Shown here: positions 1 to 4,339 of the stretch, piece after piece
Layout of the letters: each line of letters starts with the position of its first letter
How positions within the stretch are numbered: position 1 is the stretch's first letter
NCBI GenBank assembly: GCA_913064925.1
Contig: CAJYBN010000146.1
Span: forward strand, 1-7,091
Direction: 5' to 3'
Source of the DNA: an uncultured Peptococcaceae bacterium
GTDB taxonomy: Bacteria; Bacillota; Desulfotomaculia; Desulfotomaculales; Desulfallaceae
DNA: 7,091 nt
The notes under the pieces: generated by a model
The model's input: only the letters and a program-made list of their open reading frames with translations
Database searches by the model: none
Told to the model about the DNA's origin: nothing
Position numbers and translations under genes: made by a program

Positions 1-85
1 GTTCTTCACTGTTGACAAAAATCACCATCCTTTCTGCTGCGCGTATGCCCCTGCCTTCAGGCGTGGGGTCTATGACCTCCTGCAA
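1..85 (-). CDS. possible 5' end of an unidentified gene, cut by the window edge
   Basis: An open frame on the minus strand begins at a TTG (83-85) and stays open to the window edge for 28 codons. It reads LQEVIDPTPEGRGIRAAERM and continues VIFVNSEE. An ATG at 26-28 is an alternative start, with AAAGG directly in front of it, which is too close for a normal ribosome binding site. No good Shine-Dalgarno sequence precedes the TTG, although GGAGG lies just inside the frame. The frame starts about six bases after the terminator hairpin of the upstream RecU-like gene, so it would be a separate transcription unit. I do not recognise the family. The hairpin at 48-68 overlaps it and offers a competing, non-coding explanation. 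Confidence 0.25.
   Translation of the reverse strand, partial: MQEVIDPTPEGRGIRAAERMVIFVNSEE
48..68 (+). repeat. GC-rich hairpin resembling an IS200/IS605-type right-end hairpin
   Basis: On the plus strand CCCC (48-51), T52, GCC (53-55), loop TTCA, GGC (60-62), G63, a bulged T64 and GGGG (65-68) fold into an 8-bp stem with one T-G pair. It is followed by TCTATGACC. Hairpins of this shape (runs of C, GCCTTCAGGC-like core, run of G, then a short tail) are common at the right ends of TnpB-bearing elements, where they form the 3' end of the guide RNA scaffold. Nothing else of such an element is visible; its tnpB would lie to the left of the window. There is no T-tract, so it is not a good terminator. 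Confidence 0.3.
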
Positions 86-109
86 GCAAAAAGCCGGGAA
101 ACCCGGCTT
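86..109 (-). terminator. rho-independent terminator behind the RecU-like remnant
   Basis: AAGCCGGG (91-98) and CCCGGCTT (102-109) form a perfect 8-bp stem with a three-base loop. Read on the minus strand the stem is followed by a run of T residues (TTTTT, ending at 89), while the plus-strand side is followed by GATGATT. The site lies just downstream of the stop codon of the minus-strand RecU-like frame at 115, which fits a terminator for that gene. Confidence 0.75.
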
Positions 110-114
110 GATGA

Positions 115-495
115 TTAATTTTTTGCCCGAATCTTTGACGCCGGTTCCCCGGCAACTATGTTTAGCAGGTGAGCGGCGTTGACCGGCGGCATATCCTTCC
201 TACTTCCCAATGAAAACAGGATTCCTTCTTCTAAACATAGAGATTTTGCGCCGGAAGCAAGTTTTTCCTTGACGAAAGGGTAGGGGTATGCTGCCAACGC
301 GCCCTCTCCCCAAAAGGCCACCAGAAGAAAGGCCCTGCCGCCCTCTTCTTCGAATCTTCGCATGGCCCGCAGTTCCTGTTCCGGAAGCCTGCTTGCCGCG
401 AGGGAGAACCTCCCGCCTTTTGCCACTTCCTTGCACTGTTTCATTTTTGCTATCAACTTCTATCAAGTAGCGATAAAAGTGACAGCAAAAGCAGT
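115..495 (-). pseudogene. RecU-like Holliday-junction nuclease, 3' remnant, frameshifted
   Basis: The minus-strand frame ending at 115 gives about 113 residues (GRFSLAASRLPEQELRAM, then GGRAFLLVAFWG and KSLCLEEGILFSLG). Order and spacing resemble the second half of RecU-type PD-(D/E)XK nucleases: a GRFSL/FPL strand, a conserved Gln in the helix (PEQ, like HDHQ in RecU), a GG-aF-lv-f strand and a KS- segment. The catalytic E-x-K segment is missing from this frame. It appears in the neighbouring frame as LIEVDSK, which aligns with the IDFEAK motif of RecU; joining the two needs removal of one base from the A5 run at 444-448. No RecU-like sequence is seen beyond about 490-500, where the TnpB element begins. 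The N-terminal part with the remaining catalytic Asp is absent. Such an enzyme resolves Holliday junctions; prophage versions are also common. As it stands it should be inactive. The family call is from recognition of motifs only. Confidence 0.45.
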
Positions 496-526
496 TCACG
501 CTCTCCGAGAGGCCGGGTACCCCCCA

Positions 527-548
527 CCTGCCCGGCTGACGGGGCAGG
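527..548 (-). repeat. 7-bp hairpin near the inferred right end of the TnpB element
   Basis: CCTGCCC at 527-533 is perfectly complementary to GGGCAGG at 542-548, with an 8-base loop. On the minus strand it is followed by TGGGGGGTAC. I take it as the terminal hairpin of the element, marking the guide RNA 3' side. No T-tract follows, which argues against a plain terminator. Confidence 0.45.
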
Positions 549-873
549 CGGACCACGGGCTTCTGGAGTCCCGCCCGAAACAGTGACCGCCAAACCGGTA
601 CGTCATCCGGCAGACCCGAAAGGCCCACCGTCTTTATCCAGCCTGACAGCTTCCAAACAGCGGAGTGGTTTTATCGCCCAAAGGCTCCCACCTGAAGGAC
701 AGGGACGGTTTGGCCGACCGGAATGCCGTTTCCCGTACATTTCAGTGCAGGCTACCCGGCAGTGCTCAGTCCCCCGCAGGAAACCTCATCGTTAAAGCCC
801 GCTTCGCGTGCGCCACTGCCAGCCAACGCACGTTCCGTCGGAGCTTTCTCCCACCGGGCCAGTCCCTGTCCTT

Positions 874-892
874 TCCCGGGAACATCCCGGGA
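874..892 (-). repeat. hairpin just downstream of the tnpB stop codon
   Basis: TCCCGGG (874-880) and CCCGGGA (886-892) form a perfect 7-bp stem around a 5-base loop, ten bases past the tnpB stop codon. It is not followed by a T-run on the minus strand, so it is more likely an RNA structural element, possibly part of the guide RNA or an end of the mRNA, than an intrinsic terminator. Confidence 0.5.
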
Positions 893-902
893 GGATAAAG
901 TG

Positions 903-2333
903 TTAACTGACTTGCTTTTGACGGTAACGCTCAAGTAGAATTTCTTTTACTTTTTTATACGGCGTGTACCTGGTTATCTCTTTGTCATGCAGTCTGGACT
1001 TAAGGTTCAGCGCGGCTACGTTGTCCGCATCGGCTGCAAAACCGCATTTCTGACACTTAAAAACGTCCCCGCGGCGATTCTTTGCGTCCACCCAGCCGCA
1101 CATGGGGCACGTCTGGCTGGAGTAGGCCGCATTCACCGGGCCGGGGTCGGCGACAGAGTAAATGTAATTCTTGTATTCCAGCCGTTCTTTGATAATGCTG
1201 CGCTGCCAGCCGCTCACCTTGCGGGAGAGACCCTTGCTCCTGGCCTTCCCGCGCAGGTGGGCGAGGTCTTCGTAGGCAATTATCTTCGGTCGACGTTCTT
1301 TGTAGAATTCGTTAAACGCCCGGTTGATTTCGTTCTCGCACCTGGTTCGGTATTTTTTGTTCCTTTTGGTTTGCTTAATAAGGCCCAGGTTGTGTTTTAA
1401 GATGCGCCGGGCCTTATTCGGGTCCTGTTCGAGGAACTTCCGGCGCAACGCCCGGAGCTTGCCGCGCTTTCGGCTCTTGTCCAGGATGTGGTCGGACATT
1501 TCCTGCAGGGCCTCACCATATTCGGGCCGGTATTTTCTGCCCGTGTCGTCAGTGAATACTTCGGTCACGCCCAGGTCGATGCCCGCCTCTTCCTCACCGG
1601 GCGGGTAAGTCTGCGGTTCCCTGGTCAGGTGGATTTCTACCGCCCGTTCGTCAGGCAACAGTATCACCCGCAGGTTGCCTTCTATGGCATGTACCCCGGC
1701 CAGCGGGATAATCACCCTCTCGCCAGGGGTTAAAGTAGCCACGGCAATGTACTGCCGGCTGCCGACGGCAAACACCCGGTACATCTGCTGATCGACGGTG
1801 AAACTGCGGGCTTTCTTGACGCGGGGCTTTTTGCCCAAAACGCGGCGAAAGACGCGCTTTAGGTATTTTCTCACTTTGGCGCGGCCTTCCGCGTCCAGGT
1901 TTATCTCTTCGCTGACGATATCTTTGCCAGTGAAGATCGCCTGGATGCGCTTCCAGTCGCGACCATGTTTTTTGTGCTTGTACAGCAACCAGGAGGCATA
2001 GTGCTTTTCTTCGTCGGTTAGCCCTTCGTGGCGGTAAAGGCACTCTTTGACTTCGACGACGGCAGCCTCAAACTGCCTCTCCAGGGTGAAAAGGGCGTCG
2101 TCTAAGGCCAGCTTCCACTGCCGGGCCTGCAGGCCAAAGGGGCTTGTAAAACCGGCAGAAACTAGTTCGTCCCGCAGCTTTCGCTTTTCACTCAGGTAAT
2201 GCAGGTATTTTATGTGCCCGTACTCCACCAGGAAGGCGTCCTTCTGCCGGGCATAAGCTCCGGCAGTTTCGGTTATCCTGGCCCATTTCTCACTGTTCAG
2301 CGGCAGACTTTTCTGCCTTACCGTCTGCTGCAT
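903..2333 (-). CDS. tnpB: TnpB RNA-guided endonuclease of an IS607-type element
   Basis: This 476-residue protein is a complete TnpB, the Cas12 ancestor that cuts DNA using an RNA from the end of its own element. Residues 1-240 form the poorly conserved N-terminal region with an OrfB-type helical domain. RuvC motif I is GIDLGV with Asp253, motif II is IIAYEDL with Glu355, and motif III is DADNVAALNL with Asp437. The zinc finger lies between motifs II and III: Cys409, Cys412, Cys427 and Cys430 (CPMCG, CQKCG). The usual DxNAA of motif III reads D-N-V-A-A here, keeping the Asp. The ATG at 2331-2333 has a strong GGGAGG site nine bases upstream, and the gene overlaps the end of the tnpA remnant by 44 bases, the usual tnpA-tnpB arrangement. 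TnpB is not needed for transposition; it is thought to keep the element in place by cutting empty donor sites. All catalytic residues are present, so it should be active if a guide RNA is made. Assignment to IS607 rather than IS200/IS605 rests on the tnpA remnant. Confidence 0.92.
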   Translation of the reverse strand: MQQTVRQKSLPLNSEKWARITETAGAYARQKDAFLVEYGHIKYLHYLSEKRKLRDELVSAGFTSPFGLQARQWKLALDDALFTLERQFEAAVVEVKECLYRHEGLTDEEKHYASWLLYKHKKHGRDWKRIQAIFTGKDIVSEEINLDAEGRAKVRKYLKRVFRRVLGKKPRVKKARSFTVDQQMYRVFAVGSRQYIAVATLTPGERVIIPLAGVHAIEGNLRVILLPDERAVEIHLTREPQTYPPGEEEAGIDLGVTEVFTDDTGRKYRPEYGEALQEMSDHILDKSRKRGKLRALRRKFLEQDPNKARRILKHNLGLIKQTKRNKKYRTRCENEINRAFNEFYKERRPKIIAYEDLAHLRGKARSKGLSRKVSGWQRSIIKERLEYKNYIYSVADPGPVNAAYSSQTCPMCGWVDAKNRRGDVFKCQKCGFAADADNVAALNLKSRLHDKEITRYTPYKKVKEILLERYRQKQVS

Positions 2334-2520
2334 TTTTCAACGCCTCCCGGACGGTTTTGGTGAGCTTTCGTGCTTTGCATGTCCTCTGGCCGTAAAACTT
2401 GGCCGCAAAATGCTGGACGATGCTGATCAGGTCTTCGGTCAACTCCTGGGCCGGGGACATGTCTTCGGCCTTGTTGACTACTAGTATTTCGCAGCCGAAT
2501 TTGATGTACCCTGTGCTCAT
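2290..2520 (-). pseudogene. tnpA: IS607-type TnpA serine transposase, 5'-truncated
   Basis: The frame encodes about 76 residues (IKFGCEILVVN, then MSPAQELTEDLISIV and FAAKFYGQRTCKARK) that match the C-terminal end of IS607 transposases, where an FG-EI-VVN strand is followed by an S-QEL-EDL-II helix and an R/K-rich tail. Intact IS607 TnpA is about 200 residues and starts with a MerR-like DNA-binding domain followed by the catalytic serine domain. Both are absent here. A TGA lies in frame just before the ATG at 2518-2520, and no TnpA-like sequence is visible in other frames further right. The left end of the element is therefore lost and TnpA cannot be functional. The remnant may persist because its 3' end supplies the ribosome binding site of tnpB. 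Confidence 0.75.
2343..2348 (-). promoter_or_regulatory. strong ribosome binding site of tnpB
   Basis: GGGAGG on the minus strand (2343-2348) lies nine bases before the tnpB ATG. It decides the start, which falls inside the end of the tnpA frame. Confidence 0.7.
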
Positions 2521-2523
2521 CTC

Positions 2524-2774
2524 TCATGTAGTCCATGCAATCACCAGTAGATGTCTTTGTTTCAAATATATCATAAATCTACAGCAAGAACAAATGTTTG
2601 TTTATCGGCTAAAGCCATATTAAAACCCGCCTATTTACTCGGGCTAAAGCCCGGTAACTTGCGGCGGGTTAAAACTGATGTCACCTGGAAAACAGAAACC
2701 GCCCGCAGTTCCGGAGCTTTCCGGACCGGTCGGTACGTGGCTTAAAGAAATGTCACCGTTCGACAGGATTTTTC
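2524..2774. other. gene-less stretch between the TnpB element and the Spo0E-like gene
   Basis: I see no gene here on either strand. It must contain the boundary between the truncated mobile element and the neighbouring DNA. It carries two copies of GGCTAAAGCC-type short hairpins (2607-2616 and inside 2640-2653), a larger nested hairpin, and two ATGTCACC octamers near 2680 and 2750. Longer frames that cross it lack recognisable domains and run opposite to the Spo0E-like gene. Confidence 0.5.
2624..2670. repeat. nested hairpin, possible mobile-element end
   Basis: AACCCGCC (2624-2631) pairs perfectly with GGCGGGTT (2663-2670). Inside it CGGGC (2640-2644) pairs with GCCCG (2649-2653) around TAAA. 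A smaller sibling, GGC-TAAA-GCC, lies at 2607-2616. On the minus strand the core reads CGGGCTTTAGCCCG, a motif often met in hairpins at ends of TnpB-bearing elements. No T-run follows on either side. It could be a leftover end of such an element or a small palindromic repeat. Confidence 0.5.
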
Positions 2775-2803
2775 TTGACGTATTTTCATGAAAGTGGTTC
2801 AAT
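2775..2803 (+). promoter_or_regulatory. candidate promoter of the Spo0E-like gene
   Basis: TTGACG (2775-2780) is a good -35 element, and 17 bases later TTCAAT (2798-2803) is a four-of-six match to the -10 consensus. The Spo0E-like start is about 40 bases further on. The -10 overlaps the palindrome at 2796-2809. Confidence 0.4.
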
Positions 2804-2809
2804 TGAACC
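2796..2809. promoter_or_regulatory. perfect 14-bp palindrome, candidate operator
   Basis: GGTTCAATTGAACC is its own reverse complement. It overlaps the predicted -10 element and lies about 30 bases before the start of the Spo0E-like gene, a position where a bound repressor would block transcription. The regulator is not identifiable from the window. Confidence 0.45.
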
Positions 2810-2841
2810 TGGTATAAGTTGGCGAAAAGGGGAAGTTTTTG

Positions 2842-3018
2842 TTGGATCTCGGTAGGGTGATCCTGCGGCTGGAAAAGGCCAGGAGGGAACTCTTGGCTAC
2901 CGACTCCGGCGACAAAGAAAAGCTCCTGACGGCCAGCCGGAAGGTGGACAAGCTGATCGTGGAGTACTATCGGACGAAGCTTGGCTCCAAGACGACGGAG
3001 ATGGTAGCAGGAAGATAA
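2842..3018 (+). CDS. Spo0E-like aspartyl-phosphate phosphatase (58 aa)
   Basis: A 58-residue protein of the Spo0E family, small cytoplasmic phosphatases that remove the phosphate from Spo0A~P and so hold back sporulation. The sequence predicts two helices: ILRLEKARRELL, a short turn (ATDSGDKEK), then LLTASRKVDKLIVEYYRTK. The second contains the family signature S-x-x-x-D (Ser32 to Asp36) followed by the LIVEYY segment. Length and two-helix layout are normal for the family. No ATG is available; TTG at 2842-2844 or the adjacent TTG at 2839-2841 is used, with AGGGGA (2828-2833) eight or five bases in front. The gene is alone, with its own candidate promoter and operator. The real target could be Spo0A or another response regulator. 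The frame is intact, unlike its host-gene neighbours. Confidence 0.82.
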   Translation: MDLGRVILRLEKARRELLATDSGDKEKLLTASRKVDKLIVEYYRTKLGSKTTEMVAGR

Positions 3019-3098
3019 TTTTTTCCATTCCAGTGCAGGAGCCCGCTGGGAAGTAGAAAAAATCAGATAAATACCTATGCGGTGCGAGATGTTTCGAA

Positions 3099-3250
3099 AT
3101 GCGCAAAACAACCATCCTGCTGGCTTTTCTGTTGCTAAGTTTATTTTTTTGCTTTCCTTGTTCTGGACGCGCCTGATCATAAAGTCGTCTTCGTTGTGAG
3201 CAGGAAAGGTATACCGTGAATGGCCGGGATAGGCAGATGGACGCGCCTAT
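3099..3250 (+). pseudogene. decayed gene for a secreted copper-amine-oxidase-N-domain protein
   Basis: The ATG at 3099 starts a clear signal peptide (MRKTTILLAFLLLSLFF). In the +1 frame this continues as APDHKVVFVV, and returning to the first frame as EQERYTVNGRDRQMDAP. Together these read as the start of the 'copper amine oxidase N-terminal domain' family, a stalk or wall-associated domain common in spore-forming Firmicutes, whose hallmark is V-F-VG-Q-YTVNG---MD-AP. The first shift can be explained by one extra T in the T7 run at 3144-3150; the second lies near 3196-3202. After DAP (3248) the similarity ends abruptly, before the repeated part of the domain, so most of the gene is missing. 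There is no strong ribosome binding site. It should give no functional protein; translated as is, it makes only a 25-residue peptide ending at 3176. Confidence 0.6.
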
Positions 3251-3648
3251 GAATGGATGCCCTCCAATTCATTTATCTATACTTGCCTGCAAAAAATACA
3301 GGCATATCAAGGGTTATACGTTGTAAACATGGCTGTGGGCTTGATGGATAACTCTACGAGTTACCCACAAGACCCACAGCCACTACTGCGACTACTTTTA
3401 ATCACCTTGTCAACTAAGTATAGATAGGTATTTTATAACGTAGAAATTAACCTGCTATTGGGCTCGTTATGTACTATGAAAACTATGCTTAACTTTAGTA
3501 CATTTAACGTAAGGAAGGGACTTCTTGGCGGGCATTGCATATTTTCAGTTCTACCGGTAACCGGGGTTGCTAACAGTATAAACACTGCCCGGAATATCCT
3601 GAAGAAAGCATTGGCTCTGGAAGTGACCTGACATTTCCCTATTTTTGT
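3250..3648. other. about 400 bases with no gene, rich in inverted repeats
   Basis: Neither strand holds a convincing gene. The stretch is more AT-rich than its surroundings and contains a small hairpin TGCCTG/CAGGCA (3284-3304), the long hairpin at 3331-3381, a separated ATGTACT/AGTACAT pair around 3471-3505, and the palindrome CCGGTAACCGG (3554-3564). A ribosome-binding-like AAGGAAGGG (about 3511-3519) precedes a TTG, but that frame ends after 11 codons. It is downstream of both the nrdJ remnant and the decayed secreted-protein gene. Confidence 0.5.
3331..3381. repeat. 51-base long hairpin
   Basis: GGCTGTGGG (3331-3339) pairs perfectly with CCCACAGCC (3373-3381). Inside it CTTG pairs with CAAG, and GGATAACTC pairs with GAGTTACCC with a single A-C mismatch, around a three-base TAC loop. 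This gives about 21 base pairs with one or two small bulges. There is no T-run on either side, so it is not an ordinary intrinsic terminator. It may be a recombination or protein-binding site, the end of a lost element, or a palindromic repeat. Confidence 0.6.
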
Positions 3649-4276
3649 CTAACAAATTGAAAAGCCGCAAGATACGCACACCCTGCACCCCTCTGCCTTC
3701 TGCATTGCAAAGGCGCCGCAGGCCGGGCACTTCTCTTTTCCGCCGCCGGGCACTGCAGATTCCTTTCCGTTCAGCTCGGCCAGCATGTCCTGCAGTTTTC
3801 TGGCGATCGCAGACGCGCAGGACTTACCGGGCGATAGTTTCTTGCCGCGCCCCCGGGCAAACTGGTACGACGGACAGGCGTGGGTGCTCTGGAGCTGTTC
3901 GATGATTTCTTCTACCGGAATGCCGCCCCTGATGGCCAGGCTGATCAGGCGGGACGTGGCTTCAGTATAAATTAAGCACCCGCCGTCGGAGCCGGTGGTA
4001 ATGAACGTCTCCAGGATTTCGCCGCTTTCGGGCTGGTAGTTCATTGTCAGGTATATTTTTCCGCAGCCCGAATCCAGGCGGTAAGCCCTTCCCACGGCGT
4101 TTTCCGGGCGGGGCAGAATTTCGCCGCCCCCCCAACTTGCCGGCAGCCGGCTTTTCTTTTTTCCTGCCCACCGTGACCGTGCCCTGCTTGCAGCCGTCCC
4201 GGAAGACGGTGATCCCTTTAAGGTTGAGATTGTAGGCCATTCGGTAGCAGGTTTTTATCATTTTTTTGGCTTCAGT
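3649..4276 (-). pseudogene. nrdJ: C-terminal fragment of B12-dependent ribonucleotide reductase, frameshifted
   Basis: The fragment covers the last ~205 residues of class II (adenosylcobalamin-dependent) ribonucleotide reductase, which normally has 700 or more. From 4276, TEAKKMIKTCYRMAYNLN leads into LKGITVFRDGCKQGTV, the end of the catalytic barrel. After a frameshift the sequence goes on with LPRPENAVGRAYRLDSGCGK and the TSCPD domain (EIL-TFITTGSDGGC, RLISLAIRGGIPVEEII-QL), then SCASAIARKLQDML and a C-terminal zinc-ribbon pair, CPACG and CVSCG. The two frames join if one base is removed from the seven-C run at 4127-4133. The natural stop is at 3649-3651, so the C-terminus is complete. All substrate-binding and radical-generating parts are missing. 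NrdJ-like sequence stops near 4276, next to the serine recombinase gene at 4340. The likely cause is integration of that element, with the 5' part of nrdJ elsewhere. Confidence 0.82.
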
Positions 4277-4339
4277 TAAAAGGACATTTTTTGTGTGTAT
4301 TGAACCGTATATATTAAACCAAAAAGCAGAGGTGTTGAT
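4277..4339. other. junction between the nrdJ fragment and the recombinase gene; candidate attachment site and promoter
   Basis: These 63 bases are AT-rich and lie between the last codon resembling NrdJ and the recombinase start. The minus-strand frame stays open through them but gives SAFWFNIYGSIHTKNVLL, which does not resemble NrdJ. Large serine recombinase genes usually sit next to one of their attachment sites, so a crossover site could be here. TATATT (4310-4315) may be a -10 element for the recombinase, but no well-spaced -35 is visible. AGAGGTG (4328-4334) is its ribosome binding site. Confidence 0.4.

Larger units (their letters stand above)
517..902 (-). ncRNA. candidate omegaRNA (reRNA) region of the TnpB element
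   Basis: About 390 bases between the tnpB stop and the edge of the RecU-like remnant contain no convincing gene on either strand but several strong stems. Just after the tnpB stop, TCCCGGG/CCCGGGA pairs around a five-base loop (874-892). Near the far end CCTGCCC (527-533) pairs with GGGCAGG (542-548). On the minus strand that last hairpin is followed by TGGGGGGTAC, the kind of G-rich tail seen at the 3' end of TnpB guide RNA scaffolds. TnpB families are known to use RNAs made from the right end of their element, with the guide formed by the flanking DNA. If the scaffold ends near 517, the guide would be the minus-strand sequence at about 497-516, leading into the RecU-like remnant. The length is at the upper end of what is usual, so the true RNA may be only the part nearest 517. 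Boundaries are inferred. Confidence 0.4.

Noticed and set aside
541..900. Possible RNase P RNA, group II intron or other classical large RNA
   Set aside because: I looked for the RNase P core signatures and for a group II domain V hairpin on both strands and did not see them. A TnpB right-end RNA is the simpler explanation from position.
200..938. Overlapping short frames on both strands between tnpB and the left edge
   Set aside because: All are short, mutually overlapping, rich in Pro/Arg/Ser as expected of GC-rich non-coding DNA, and without domain motifs. Only the LIEVDSK piece has meaning, as part of the RecU-like remnant.
987..2001. Several plus-strand open frames of 60-140 codons
   Set aside because: They lie opposite the tnpB coding sequence, which has clear RuvC and zinc-finger motifs. 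They show no recognisable domains and lack ribosome binding sites.
2644..3180. Minus-strand frame of 178 codons
   Set aside because: It is antisense to the Spo0E-like gene and to the signal-peptide remnant, both supported by motifs. Its own translation has no recognisable domain and it crosses a strong hairpin.
3331..3381. Intrinsic terminator for nrdJ or the decayed secreted-protein gene
   Set aside because: The stem is strong but no T-tract follows on either strand, and the distance from the nrdJ stop is nearly 300 bases.
4270..4335. Intein end within nrdJ as the reason for the break
   Set aside because: NrdJ genes often contain inteins, but the sequence before TEAKK lacks the C-terminal intein signature (His-Asn before Cys, Ser or Thr), and a recombinase gene in the opposite direction follows directly.
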